64,000 nt of DNA from Euglena gracilis (taxonomy: Eukaryota > Euglenida > Euglenophyceae > Euglenales). Shown piece after piece: positions 1 to 13,627 of the stretch. Made by a program: the position numbers and the translations under genes. Position 1 is the stretch's first letter. Each line of letters starts with the position of its first letter. Location of the stretch: contig CP154956.1 in the NCBI GenBank assembly GCA_039621445.1, forward strand, positions 28,464,667 to 28,528,666, read 5' to 3'. The notes beneath the pieces were generated by a model. That model worked only from the letters and a program-made list of their open reading frames with translations, was not told where the DNA came from and made no database searches.

Positions 1-25
1 GGCCCGGGCCGGCGCCGGGGTGCGT

Positions 26-1620
<1,595 letters not shown>

Positions 1621-1852
1621 CGCACACACACACACACTCACACACACACACACACACAAACAACACGCTCACACAAACACACAACACAAGCACACACGAC
1701 ACATGCATGCACACACACACACACACACACACCTTTACACACCACACACACAAGACATGCACAAACACGCACGCACGCACACAGGCAACACACACACACA
1801 CAGCACAACACACACACACACACACACACAACACACACAAACACACGCGCAT

Positions 1853-1889
<37 letters not shown>

Positions 1890-1966
1890 ACACCACACCA
1901 CACCACACCACACCACACCACACCACACCACACCACACCACACCACACCACACCACACCACACCAC
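1621..1966. repeat. (CA)n microsatellite passing into a (CCACA)n pentamer array
   Basis: Interrupted CA repeat from 1621 to about 1888, then about 15 tandem CCACA pentamers to 1966, ending four bases before the TPR exon. The array is the intron tail next to the splice acceptor (ccacgcag). Confidence 0.9.
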
Positions 1967-1970
1967 GCAG

Positions 1971-2678
1971 GTGGAGGCGTACCGGGGCATCGCCATGGCC
2001 TACCAGGCGCTGGGCCAGCCCGAGCGTGCGCTGGAGGTGATGGAGGAGGTGCAGCAGATCTGCGCCCGGGAGGGGGACAAGGCCGGCATCGGCGACGCCT
2101 ACGGCGTGGCCAGGGGGGCGATGGTGGTGGTGGTGGCGCCGGAGTTGGGGGGTGGGCGGTGGCGCTCTGTGCCCCACCTCAAAAGGGACAGCCACCCCCG
2201 CCCAAAGATTGAATGGCACCGGGAATCCGGGAAACCCGGCTGTTTCGAGCTTGGTGGAGGTGAAGCGAACGGAAGGGGACGTGATTCTCCTCTGAGACTC
2301 TCCAATAGGAACAGGATCGAAGTTCTGGAAACAGGGCATCAGAGAATTTGATGGGGCGCAGTCAGTTTGCAGAACCCCAACCCAAGGTTCCAAATGACGC
2401 CGGATATTGACCCTGGGGTCATCCAGGTGTTCAAAGTTGTTGTTCAAAGGTATTCAAAAAAGCCAGTCGATCAATTGGCGTGCTGCCCTGCCACCCCCTC
2501 CCCCCGCTCCCCCACCCCAAACCACAGATTTTCCACCTCCCCCCTGAATGGGATGGCGGACCTCTACACCGAGATGGGCCGGCTGGACAAGGCGGCGGAG
2601 TACTACGACCGGTACCTCGTCATCCTCGCCAGCGAGGACTGGCTCTGGCGCCTCATGGAGGACACCTCCTGGATGTAA
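1971..2678 (+). CDS. Tetratricopeptide repeat protein, C-terminal two exons
   Basis: Two exons, 1971-2107 and 2552-2678, ending in TAA. The first follows a normal AG acceptor and encodes one TPR unit beginning VEAYRGIAMAYQALGQ. Joined to the second it gives DAYGVMADLYTEMGRLDKAA, whose spacing matches the first repeat residue for residue (A-Y-x-x-x-A-x-x-Y-x-x-x-G), followed by a short tail ending SWM. TPR units form helical hairpins used for protein binding; the exact family cannot be told from about 87 residues. The intron 2108-2551 has no GT-AG ends: it starts GGCCAGGGGGG and ends CCCCCCTGAATGG, so CAG (+4) and CTG (-8) pair within an 8-bp perfect stem, as in euglenid nonconventional introns. 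Upstream exons lie outside the window or were not recognised. Confidence 0.75.
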
Positions 2679-5600
2679 CGGCCGGGGGGCCCTGGGCCCC
2701 TCGGCCTTGCCCGCCTCCCGCCCCCCTCACCGCTGCCCCTTCCGCCGCTGCAAACCCAACGCTGTGGCTGTGCTGTGCTGAGCGGCCCGCTGAGCCCCGT
2801 TCCCCTCCGTTCCCGGCCATGGGGCGGTGTGTCAGACCACAGTTCACCCGAGCCTCTGGTCTGGCCTGAGCCTTTCACGGGCAGCGTTGTACAACACCTG
2901 GCCTGGGGTGCAAGAGCCGACCGACCCGCGTGGTAGCGTGGTGCCCAACGTGGATGCCACGGGAGGTTGGTTTGTGGGAGGTAGGTGTTGCGGCCGGCCG
3001 TGACCTGCCGCCGCCAAACCAAATCGCCATTTTGGTTGGGCCCTGGCGCTTAGACGGCACATCTCGCACTTAAGCTTTTTTGGGTCGATGTGCGCATTTG
3101 CTCAAAACGACCAAAAACCGTTTGAGCACCAGCGTTACAAGGGGTGAGAGCGAGAGGCAACAGGATTGGATGAGTGGATTATCATTTTGAGCACCGGCCC
3201 TCCCAGGAATTGCGTGTTTTTTTGCTGGTTTTTTTTTTGAGGTCGGAATGCCACAAAAACCCCCGGACCTATCCCCCTAAAGTGAAAAAAAAAACACCGA
3301 CAAAAACACCAAAACCCCGGTACCGCCACCCCCCATTCCCTGTGTGACAACTGCCAGCGCCAGCTGCCACCCCTTTGCTTGCTTTTTAAAGTTTTACGGC
3401 ACGTTGTGGAGTTTTTTGAAGTTAGCTACGAAAGGAGAAAGAAAGTACACATGCCACATAAACAATGGATGGAAAGAAAACTCTGCTACTGGGGATTGAT
3501 GAGGGACATATAACACAGGAGGACTGCCACCAGTTTCCTGTTGAATTTGGTGGCAAGTTGCCCATCAATGCCCCACTGATGTTTAAGGCTGCGTGGCACC
3601 CACACGACAACGTGAATGATGTCGGTGTGCGCAAATGCGCACATGGACCGATGCGAGATGGGCCGCCTGAGTGGCGGCCGCGACCCAACCTCCCATGACC
3701 GTCCGAGCACTGTTCTGAAATGTACCAGTTCCATTTCTGTTTCCAAAAAGAATTTATGGCGTTCTTTGAAGGAACAGGGTTAGGGTTACGATTCTTATGC
3801 AAACAGCAGAACACTTCCCGCTCAACGGGGGAAGGGGTTGGACCTGCCAACCCCCTCATGGGTCTTGTGCCCCATCACCAGCGCTCCTGCTTACCTGACT
3901 GTTCTGTCCCTCGCTTTCCCCCTTCGGCCCTGCACCACTCCTGCACTTTGGAGGGGCTACACTATTCACATATAAGTGTACAGGTGCCCGCCAACATTCA
4001 TGCAGTGCTTGTTTCCCTCTCATTTGTGCTTCGCTAATTATCAGGGCCGATGCGTTCCCCCTTTTAATATTTCTGGGTATTCCTGAAATATCAACAATTT
4101 ATCAACGATTTGTGATTTTGATTTTGTGATATTTCTTTGTGTTTGACTCGTTTGCTAGTTGTCAACATATGGCGATGGCCGATATGTCCCGGGGGGGCAG
4201 GTTGTGTATAATTAATACATTTATTTCGTCATTGTGACACATTAATATAATTAATTTTGATTGTATCTCCCCAGGAATGTCTGAGTACTGCCCCCTCCCC
4301 CTGCAGCTTGACGATCTTTTTCACTGGCCATGTTCCCGGGAATCATTTTTTGTCATTTTTTGAGTTGAGCGATTTATTGAAATTTTTGATGTTTCAGCAA
4401 ACCCGAAGATTGATTTGGTGAGATATTGCCGAGTTTTACATCCAAGTTGAGTTGTCCCAGAAATGGAAGGAATTTATTTTTTTTTGCCGCAAATTGCCGG
4501 ATTGTTTTTGAATAATTGCATCCCTCCTTGTCTAAGCACCTCCATTGTTGCTTGTCAATATTTTCTGGTGCTAAGCAAAAGGGCGGAGGTACCTTCCAAG
4601 TTGCAGGTAGCAATTTTTTGTTTGGTGTCTCAGCTTTGAAAGAATGCATGTTTCGCTTTAGAATTTTTGTCTTTCTTGCACCGAGCAGAGCTGTGTAGTA
4701 AGTTTTTGTCCAGCCATCCCAACCACTCAAATCATTTTACAACATTTTTCATTCTAGCAGTGGCATTTGCAAATACCCAGAAGCAAGAGTTTTTGCATCA
4801 CCACAGCCATCATCTCTAGCTCTATTTCCTTCGGCATTTCGACATTTCGAAGGCAAAGTAACGCGCCTTGTCAAGCATTTATTTTCATCGTATTTCATTT
4901 CACTTCAATGGAAGCTTCTTGTCAACACGAGTCGTTTGGAAAGCATTGCCCCAGAGGGCGACAAAGAAAACAAACACGTCAATCCATCACTGTTGCCCAT
5001 CCCACCAGGCTTCTGTTTAACTTGGGAGGGGTGGGGGTGGGTTCAAGGCCGGATCCCCCGGGTTGTATGGGTTTCAGCACGAACCGCCGAAAATTTTGTG
5101 GGAAATGGCTTTGGACGATGGGCCAATTTGGGGGGGGGGGGTCCTGCCCCCCCCCCCCCGGGAGTCCTGCGCCCGGCCGGGTGGATGGGGGGATCCCTCC
5201 CCCTGGGGGTCTTAACCAGAAGCTTGCCTCCCACTCTTGGAGTCAACATGGTCCTCCAAAGCAGGCTCCGTAGGCCTGTGTACCCCAGGCCCGCATTGAG
5301 CCCTGCGTTGATCCTGGCGACTTTAGGGCCAGATTTCTTTTCAAGGAAGTTTGCGACCCCTGGGGTGCTTTGGGCAGGGCATTTTCGACCCCCCCCCCGG
5401 GGGGGAGGGTCGGGTTTGGGGGTGGATGAAGCTATAGCACACCCCCTGGCGCCGGGGGCCCAGAAATGCTCATTCTCCGGGGAAAATTGGCTGAATTGAT
5501 CGGCAGGCCCCAACGCAGGGGTGTGCCTGGTTTGTGCAGGCACCCCATACCACAAGGTGAACCCCGGGGTTGGGTAAAAGAAGACTGCTTTGGGCACTTC

Positions 5601-6125
5601 CTGTCTGCTTCGGTTTCCCACAGTGACGTCGCCGTTCTTTTGAGGTGAGCTACGCCCTGGGCTTGCCTCGTGCCAAAGAATGGTATGCCTTGCCTCGAGC
5701 ACGCACAACAGGGTTGATTCTCAAACCCATGGCAGCGAACAGCAACAAAGTATAAAGTCATGTTTGAAAACCCCCCGATGCTGTCCTTGTGCCTCCTGGT
5801 GCTGTCACGAAGTCTTTTTCGAAGCATCTTTTTCGAAGGATGCCAGTGTGCATGTTTTGTTGTCCACGGGGAGTTGCAGATTGCATGCTGTCATTCAGCT
5901 TTTTTTGGAAGCCCGCTTCAGTGCTGAATAAACAAATCTGGCAAATGGGCTCTTTCGCATGTTTGTGTGCCTGACTGGTTGGGAAGGTGATACTTGGTCG
6001 GATTCCCAAGGACAGCTTGCTGAACACACATTGCATTAATGAATGCCCTCTCTCTACCTGTGACCCGCCTGTGACCCGACGCTGTGCGACACTCCCCGCC
6101 TGTCATGGTCCCTTCGCCCCTGCAG
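2679..6125. other. Spacer between TPR gene and XRN-like gene
   Basis: No convincing exon. The 3' untranslated region of the TPR gene should lie just after 2678. Positions 3050-3105 hold a short repeat (TTAGACGGC, then CGCACTTAAG and TGCGCATTTGC) found again at 43200-43260. Positions 5006-5226 carry a CAGG...CCTG element, and 5280-5590 a related decayed one. A small open frame at 3465-3698 has no recognisable content. Confidence 0.6.
5006..5226. mobile_element. Introner-like element with inverted ends and 8-bp target duplication (7/8)
   Basis: Starts CAGGCTTCTGTTTAA and ends TTAACCAGAAGCTTG (inverted). It is flanked by CATCCCAC (4998-5005) and CCTCCCAC (5227-5234), a 7-of-8 direct repeat. Length 221 bp, no coding capacity. 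Same family as the elements at 13344, 31350, 50796, 56202, 60053 and 63422. Confidence 0.75.
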
Positions 6126-7667
6126 GGCATCCCTTCCTTCTTCAAGTGGCTGCGGGAGAAGTACCCCCTGGCCAGGGCGGCGCGCCACAGCAAGCTTTTA
6201 TGTGACGGTTTTGTTTCTCGCGGCCTTGCCCATAGGCTCATTCAATAATCCAGGGGCGAGGGGGGATTAAACCCCCCCAAATAATACCCCCCCCCGGGTA
6301 TTATTTTTTCGCCCGAAGTCCCGGCCCGAGGGGGGGGGGTATTATTTGGGGGGGGGGGTATTATTTTTCCAAAAATTTCGAAATTTTCCGAAGTCCCGTA
6401 AAACCCAAAATAGCACCCAAAACCGCCCTTTGGGGTCATTTTTTGCACTTTCTTGTGAAATTTACCATTTTTGGAGGTCAGATGAGCCAGAAAAATCCAT
6501 TTTTCCATAATTTGTTGTCAGAAATTGTGATTTTTACCTACATTTTCAGGTCAAAAATCCGGGCCTTCGGCCCGGAACAGGGGGGGGGGGGGGTATTATT
6601 TCGGCGGCCGAAGTCGGACCCCAAGGGGGGGGTATTATTTGGGGGGGTATTATTTGGGGGGGGATTTAATATCTGCAGTTTTTTTGCGTAATTTTCTGCA
6701 ATTTCCGCAATTTCTGCAAATTTTTAACAGTTTTTTTCCCCCACCCTTTCCCCCTCAGTTTGTATTAGCTTGAAGTAAAAGGTTCTTCCTACAACAGTTC
6801 ACAGGCAGGGGGGGTATTGTGGGAGGAGGCTCGAGCTCGAGCGTTCGAGCTGGACCCTCCTCAAACATTTTAGCCCCCCTCAGGGGGTGGGGGGGGGGCT
6901 TAAACAGCCTCAACAATTGAGGATGCTTTCGAGCCTCCTCAAATGACCTCGAACGACATTGAAAGAGGCTTGAGCCTGCTTTAATGTCATTTGAGTGCGT
7001 CCGAGGAGGCTCGGGAGACTTCTCCTATGGAGCATCCCCTGTCGTAGCCCTGCCCAGGGGGAGGGGTTTTGACGCTTTTTTTGATTTTGATTGTGTTTTT
7101 TGATCATCGTTTCGTTTGTTTGTTTTTTTGAACCGTTCACCAACAATCTACATATTTTTTGGAATCAGTATGTTCTCAAAGTTACAAAAAACACATTTGG
7201 ATTATTTTATTTTGAAGAATGGTCAAAGCATACACCAATGTTGCACAATGAAAAAAACTCCCGGAGAGGAAGTAGAAAATTTTTATGTCCCCTCCAGCAG
7301 AAACGTGTACTCTCCCAACATCAATTTTTCAGCAATATCCCGGATTATTCGCAATTTTCCCACAATTTTCTTGAACAACATCCACTCTCCCCCACCTTAC
7401 AGGGTCAGTTTTGCCCGAGAGACTGGGCGAGTGAAGAATCCTTGGACCTCAGAGGTTTTGGGGGGTTTTGTGGATTTGCTGGTGGGTGGCATTGGGCACC
7501 ACATAGGTGATGGATGAGTGCAACCCCCCCTCCCCTGTTGGGCATGTTTTTTTTTGTTTTATGAGACCCAGAGGTAGTTTGACAAAACCGCTCTGGTTTG
7601 TGGTGTGTTTTGTCGTTGTTGTTGTTTTGTTGTTTTGTTGTTTTGTTGTTGTTGTGGTTGTTGTTGG

Positions 7668-7746
<79 letters not shown>

Positions 7747-9068
7747 GGTTTGCTGGTGTGGTTTTTTTTGTTTTGTGTTGTAGTTGCATACCCAGCCTCA
7801 GCCCCAGCGCTTCCCTTGTTGTGGCCGTACGGTCTGCGCGGGGGCTTTGCGGAGGCGGGGGGCTGTGACCACCTCTACCTCGACCTGAACGGGCTCATCC
7901 ATTCCGCGTGCCACCTTGCCGAGGGGAACCAATACGGTGCGTGCCCGCTGGTCGTTCAGCGCACCCAGCCCCCCCACTCCGGTGCATTACAGTGCCAGGG
8001 GAAAGGGAATCCCGGAAACCCTATGGGTGGGGAAGGCCAAGCCCCCCACCACCCCTTCCCATTTCCAATTCACCAATATTTAGGTCAAAGTTTTTTTTCT
8101 GTGCCTTGCCCGAAGGAATTTCCTTCCAAAGTGCCTCCCACCCCCAAGCGGAGAACCCCCTTGGCATTCCTGTGCAGCCCTGCACAGGGCCAAGAAATGT
8201 TTGTCCTCCCACTGACGATTGGCTTCAAACAAACGGAGCTCTGGATGAGCTCACAAGGATGTGGCAATGAGGGGGGTCCGGAATTTTGACCAGGGTGTGC
8301 CGACTGTTGGCGTGACCGCGAGACGCGGGTGTGGACGTCCACACCCGCCTCTGGCACTCCCTTCGGCGCTTTGGGGCTCAGTGCTGTTGATGGTGGGCGC
8401 GTCTTTTCCGTTTTCCCCCACTGCGCCGCGAGAGCAATAACCCGCGCACCACCCAGGGGTGGACGAGGAGGAAATGGTGCAGCGGTTCCTCGCGGCAGTG
8501 GAACACGTCGTGGCGGTCGCCCCTCCCCGGGCCCTGCTGTATCTCGCCGGGGTGGCGTCCACGCTATGGCTTCGGGTGTGTCCGACCAAGCGTTTCCAGT
8601 GACAAAACCAGACAAACCCCGACAGATCCCGACAACAACACCAAATAAACAGCGTTTGGAGGTGCTTGTGTCCGACCTGTCCCTGTGGGGGGTCGGTCCC
8701 TGTGGGGAGTGTGTGACTAATTAGTTTTGGCTTCGGACCCCTCCTCCCGGGAGGGGGTTGGGGTCGGCCAGAAAGGCAACCGGCCATGGTATGGGGGTGC
8801 CGCGGGCCAAGCTGAACCAGCAGCGGGCGCGGCGGTACGAGGCGGCGCGGCACCGCCGGCGGGTCCTGGAAGCTGACAGCGACTCCGAGCAGGGTTGCCC
8901 GAGGCTCCCGGCGACCCCATGGGTGGCTGGGGTGGGGGGTCCGGTCCGACCCCCCCCCCAATCCCACACAGCCCTGACTCAGAGGCGGAGGAGGAGCCGG
9001 TGGAGGCGACGGAGCTGCGCCTGGAGGCCATCAAGCAGAGCCTGGACCTGGGGATCTTCGACGCATTG
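6126..9068 (+). CDS. XRN-family 5'-3' exoribonuclease, N-terminal exons (partial)
   Basis: Proposed exons: 6126-6201, 7784-7936, 8457-8551, 8776-8893 and 8983-9068; phases agree across all four joins. They encode, in order, GIPSFFKWLREKYPLA (family N-terminus, normally after an initiator Met, here in an unseen upstream exon), CDHLYLDLNGLIH (first acidic motif of the nuclease active site), EEEMVQRFL...PRALLYLAG, and GVPRAKLNQQRARRYEAA (the family's DGVAPRAKMNQQR block). XRN enzymes degrade 5'-monophosphate RNA in cytoplasm or nucleus. The boundary at 8551/8776 is uncertain: the usual V-D before G-V is missing, and the residues gained with the GT-AG join look odd. The first intron join also adds about 20 unusual residues. 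Exons for the rest of the roughly 300-residue nuclease core were not found downstream. Confidence 0.75.
6240..6670. repeat. Dispersed repeat rich in 'gggggtattattt', inverted copy at 55.4-56.2 kb
   Basis: Within the first XRN intron. Contains repeated blocks of C or G runs next to TATTATTT, then 'ttggaggtcagatgagcc' and 'ttgttgtcagaaattgtga'. The same words occur in reverse complement at 55405-56190, also ending at a 'gggccttcggcccg' hairpin. Confidence 0.75.
7606..7749. repeat. (TTG)n trinucleotide microsatellite
   Basis: About 140 bp of mostly perfect TTG repeat inside the first XRN intron, 35 bp upstream of the proposed acceptor at 7783. Open frames of poly-Val/Leu/Cys (or poly-Gln on the other strand) are artefacts. 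Confidence 0.95.
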
Positions 9069-10447
9069 GTGTGGGCGTGGTGTTGAGCGGGTGGGGGTGT
9101 TGAGCGCGGTGGGGCAGGCAAGAACTCTTTGAAGGCTGTGCCAGAAAAGCATCCTTCTTTGAGGCGAATGGTCCATATGAGCACGTGCACTTTTCGTTTG
9201 CTCCATATCACATACTTTTTAGGTCTGGGCAGAATATTTGTTCAGAACTCCTGGATCGTCCAGGAATTCTCAAGAAGTCCCTGTTCTGGTCAGACCCTGG
9301 GAAGGGGGCTGAGATTTAGGCGGCACTAATTGCCAAAATCTCGTGAGTCCCAAGGTCCAGTGATTGGGGAGGTGAACGGACAGCACTCAAAGATGCTATA
9401 ATTTCTGGAAGGGATGTGTTCGGTGGTTAACCGCCTAAATTTTGTTTTTGTGAAGAAGAGATGCTGGCCTTACGGAGGGAACTGGACTGGGAATAACATT
9501 AAAAATGAGGTTTGGCGGTTTACCGCCTAAAGAAGGGATGCTTCTGCAACGAGGTGTGCGCTGTGCGTGCTTGCCCCGGGTGTCCTGATTGGTTTACAAG
9601 CTCCCCAGCACTTCCCTCCTCCTGGGCTGTACACCACGAGGTATCATTTAGCAACGCAGGATGACAGTTGGACCAGGAAAGGGAGGGAGGCGTGGTTGCC
9701 TTGCTGCCATCCAGAACAGGTGGGCTGGGAAATGCTGCAACACCATTCTGGTCGTCACAAGTTCAAGTATTTTGAGAAGCTTGGCGCGAAGGTGAACCGA
9801 AGTTGTTTGCGGTTTGAGTGCGTGGTGTCTTTATTTTATCAGCAAGTTTTTGTAAGGCCGTTTGCAGGCGGATCTCCGTGCACGTGAATGGATGAATTGT
9901 TAGACAGCTTCAAGCACAGCTGCCAAGAATGGGTGGGCGTGTTGGATTTTTTTTCCCGCATGGTGGATGGTGCTGTGTCGGGGTGGAGGTGGCGCACAAA
10001 GCAAATGAATGGCAGGGGTGAGTTGGGATCTTTCAGGCAGAACCCCGCGCAGAAGGGTTTGGAAATGAGAAAAGCTTGTGTTTGTGGATGACACGTGGGA
10101 ACAGGAAGTGGGAACGTGCTGAAACCCCAGAAGTGGGTCATAGCGTGAAGTTGTTTTGAACAAGTTTGGGAGGGGAGGGGGATTTTGAGACTTTAGTGAA
10201 TGGTAGCAGTGGGCGGTTATCTCCTCCGTTATTTTAACGTTAACTCCGCTGTTACTTTGCGCGAGTTTGCGCCCAGATGCGGGTTGGGCGGAAACCTGTG
10301 TGGAGCTTGTTGCTGTCCTGATGGGTTGTGTTTGTGATGTTTCGGTGTGCCGAAGTGTCGGTGTCTGTGGTGATGCGCGGCGACAAAAAAGTACGAAAGT
10401 TGGCCGAGACAGGTTGAAAGGGAGCTGTGGCTGCTGCGCCGGGGCAG

Positions 10448-10539
10448 CAAGCACCCGAACAGGCGGAAACCCGCCTGGCATTTGAGCAGGAGGTGGACAC
10501 CCTCCTCTCCAATGAGAAGGCGGACATGTTCCCTGGCCG
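10448..10539 (+). CDS. Possible coding exon, unknown gene
   Basis: Preceded by an AG acceptor (ccggggcag) and followed by a GT donor (cctggccg/gtggtg). The open frame reads QAPEQAETRLAFEQEVDTLL then SNEKADMFPG, a charged helical-looking stretch in GC-rich sequence amid AT-rich surroundings. It could be a further exon of the XRN-like gene or of another gene, but no family motif is visible. Confidence 0.3.
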
Positions 10540-11984
10540 GTGGTGAAGGGGTCGGCTGCAGGGACGGCAATGGAACGCGTGTGTCAGTAGCCAAGCCGTG
10601 TGTGGTGCGGTCGTTCTCCTCGGTTTTTTTTTTGGGACACGATGGAAATTGGCCCAAAAAGGGTAAGGTTTGATTTGGTTGCACGCTTGGGGAGAAAAGT
10701 TCTCCTCCTTAATGGTCAGTCATCCCACCGCGAAAAATTGTTCCTCACACGCGTGTAATTTCCTAAATGGTGTAGATTTTCAAAAGGAGGTATCTCGGGG
10801 CTGGAGGTTGAAAGTTCGAAATCCTGTTGGCAATGCACCGGGTCGATGTTTGACCCGGTGCATTTGGCTTCCATCAATGTAGCCGATCTCAGCACAAGTG
10901 CCGGTCTTTTTGGAAACCACCCCTGCTCTGACTGCCCAAGTTTAAAGGCTGCCCATCTGTCCTCGTTTGGTCAAAACCCTGCTTGTGCAATCTCCTCTCC
11001 CTGGTTTCTATAAACCTCCACCCCTCAAACCCTGCACAACACCCCATTCAGTTGCAAACTGCCTGGAAGCTTGGGAACAAAATCTGTCGTCCATGTCCTC
11101 TGCAAAGATTCATGTCTGCGACTGGTGTCACAAGTAGGGTTTCAGAATTTTGCAAACAAACCAGTTCATGTCATTTTTAGGGTTGTTTCCATCTTCCACC
11201 CCCACCCCATCGTCCACAAACCCTTTTGCTTTTTCTGCACACCCTTAACGCGGCCAGGCGGTTTCCCGCCTGATTTCTCTGACCTCAAATCTGGTATGCC
11301 CTTCCCCCCCTCCATCTCTCATTAGTTGTGTCTGTGCAAACCTCGTTTCCATCCAAACTCATAAAAGTAGACCAACCCTCAGTCCTCAATGCTGACAAGT
11401 CAGCTGTTGGCCTCCTGAGCGGATACTCTGTGTTTTCTTTCAGGCAGATAACTGCCTACGTCGTCTCTTGGTGCCCACTCAACCCCACACCATTCTCAAT
11501 GGTGTTCTTTTTAAAATTAATGTGTGGGACAGTTAGGCGGTTAACCGCCTAAAACAAACTTTTTAGTGAGTCTAAAGATTTTGTGGGCTTTGGCTCATAT
11601 CGGATGTTACGAGTGCAGGGTTCCATCAGTCAGTGCATTTTCTATTTGTTTTTTGGACGGTTTTAGACAGGAACCATTTTCTCCAAGAGCGTTGGCGAAG
11701 GCAGGATATCGTCGGGTGGCACCTGCCCACGTTGTCAGGGAGTTCTCCAGCTACCGTTGGCTATGGTGTTACTGTCCCCTATTCCAGAGATTCCAGCAGG
11801 CAACGGCGTCTGGCCAATTCCGTTCTCGACACTGGGGAGGGGTAGGGCAACGCCACCAAGATACCACCACTGTTTCTTCTTCACTCCCAAACGGATTCCC
11901 GCCTGCATCAAGTCGCCATACACTCACCACATATACAGAGACAGCAGGCGGATTTCCTCCTACCAATCATCAACTGTTTGTATT

Positions 11985-12211
11985 CCCCCCTAATGGAAGC
12001 ACGGGTGTGCTTATAGCGGACCGCCGCCTCCGGCGGCGGGGGGGTGCGCTTCTATTTGGACCCTGCCTGCGCAATTTTCGTTGATTTCCTCTAGAAATCC
12101 CATGAAAATGGGGGGTGCGCTTGTAGCGGACCGCCGCCTTCGGCGGCGGGGGGTGCGCTTTTATTTGGACCCTGCGCTTGTAGCAGCCCCGTGCTTCTAT
12201 TAGGGGGGGGG
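11985..12211. mobile_element. Small inverted-repeat element (MITE-like), second copy at 56.67 kb
   Basis: Ends are inverted: CCCCCCTAATGGAAGCACGG at the left, and GCCCCGTGCTTCTATTAGGG plus further Gs at the right. Inside are two copies of 'tagcggaccgccgcc' hairpins and 'tatttggaccctg'. A closely similar element lies at about 56669-56874. No clear target duplication was seen at either copy. Confidence 0.75.
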
Positions 12212-13343
12212 TTATGGTAGGCGGTCTTTCGTGTCCCATGCTTTGTTTTCAGTTGTAGGCGGTAATCCGTGTGCAAGTTTATTCTACGCGGATATCCGCC
12301 TAAACATTCAACTCTGCTGTTTCTCAAATACCGTTAATAACGTAAACCACCAAGACACAGCCCCACGTCACACCCATTCAAATTCAGTGTCTTCAAACCC
12401 ATTTCAAACAGTTCTAATGCACTCCCAAATCACACAATTCACACATGATCGGAAATTGTTTAAGCGGATTGCGCAAAACCACGTCTGTAAAATTTTGCCC
12501 CAAGCTGCCACACACCCCTCTGAACCTAAAGTTTGTGCCCTTTTGGGGGGGTTTTAAAACACTCAAAAAACGTCAAAAAAACACAAAATTTGGTTGGGCA
12601 ATTGGTTTGGGCCTAAGTGAGATTTCCAAAACATTGCAGGCTGCTTCTCTGGAGGGTGCTTGAAATTTCGGTAACCATTTCAATTCACTGTAATCTGAAA
12701 GGGCCTCTGGAAAACACAACAGCCAAACAACACTTTGAAATCGACCAACAAAACTCCCTGCCACATCACCATCCGCTCACCGTGTGTTGGCATCCAAGGC
12801 ATGCAGTGGTATGATGTCTGCTGGAGCCTGGGAGAGCACTGGAAATGTATATTGAACTCATCAACCGGAGTATAGTTTTTGTAAGTCGTTTTCAGCAGAA
12901 AAGCTCCTGAGCACTCCAGATTCTCTCCGGATATCCAGAATAACCCTGAATGATCCGAAACAAAAAACTTCTGAACAAGTTTTCGAAATTTTTGAGCCAA
13001 AGTTTGATATTGCACGAGAACGCGATAGGTGCACAGATTTCAGAGGTCGGAAAGTTCCAAGGATAGTTTCGAGGGGGCAGAGGTTTGGTCTACTTGACAA
13101 TTTGGTGGCAGTGAGATATACCCCCCTCCCTGGGGGTACAGCTAGGCTTCTTGGACTCTATTTAGTTATTTTGCAAAGTCGGCAAAATAATTTGTTTTAA
13201 CCCTAATATTAACTTTTATCCTAACTCGATTCTTTCAAAGAGATTTAGACCTCTTGAGGGATGGACAGGGTTCGAAATAAGGAGGGCGTACAGGTTTATG
13301 TGGGGGGTCCCCTCCCCTCCTGGACCGGAAGGGGGGTCCGGAC

Positions 13344-13619
13344 CAGGAGTTTTTTTTTAGTCGTGGACCCGGGGGGGAGGGGGGGGTAGGGTGGGTGGGT
13401 CCGGCCGAGCCCCCCCCCCTGGGGGGGTCCCCCCGGAGAGGGGTGGGATATACTTTTCGGCGCCAAAGGTGCCGAAAAGGTGCTATTTTTATCACTTTTC
13501 TCGGTTTTCGGCCATTTTTTTTGGGGGGCCCCGGGGACCCCCCCCCCCCGCCCCCCCCTGCCAGGGGGTGGGTGAGTGGGGGGACCTCCCCCCACCCCCC
13601 GGTCTTAAAAAAACCCCTG
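13344..13619. mobile_element. Introner-like element with perfect 8-bp target duplication
   Basis: Starts CAGGAGTTTTTTTTAG, ends CTTAAAAAAACCCCTG. Flanked by GTCCGGAC on both sides (13336-13343 and 13620-13627), a perfect 8-bp direct repeat. Length 276 bp, C/G-rich interior with 'ggcgccaaaggtgccgaaa'. A close relative lies at 50796-51068. Confidence 0.85.
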
Positions 13620-13627
13620 GTCCGGAC

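Larger units (their letters stand above)
9069..13343. other. Spacer or intron with a cluster of AGGCGG(N4)CCGCCT palindromes
   Basis: No clear exon except a doubtful one at 10448-10539. Short palindromes of the form AGGCGG-TTaa-CCGCCTaaa recur at about 9424, 9511, 9866, 10214, 10462, 10800, 11255, 11441, 11533, 11948, 12257 and 12286, each 16-20 bp and many imperfect. A separate TIR element occupies 11985-12211. The stretch may be intron of the XRN-like gene. Confidence 0.6.

Noticed and set aside
3465-3698. Small frame MDGKKTLLLGIDEGH
   Set aside because: No domain or splice context; sequence around it is non-coding in character.
8551-8776. A nonconventional intron between XRN exons 3 and 4 based on a GGGGTG direct repeat
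   Set aside because: No CAG/CTG pair at the expected positions; a phase-correct GT-AG join exists, though its extra residues are unusual. Left undecided and annotated as GT-AG.
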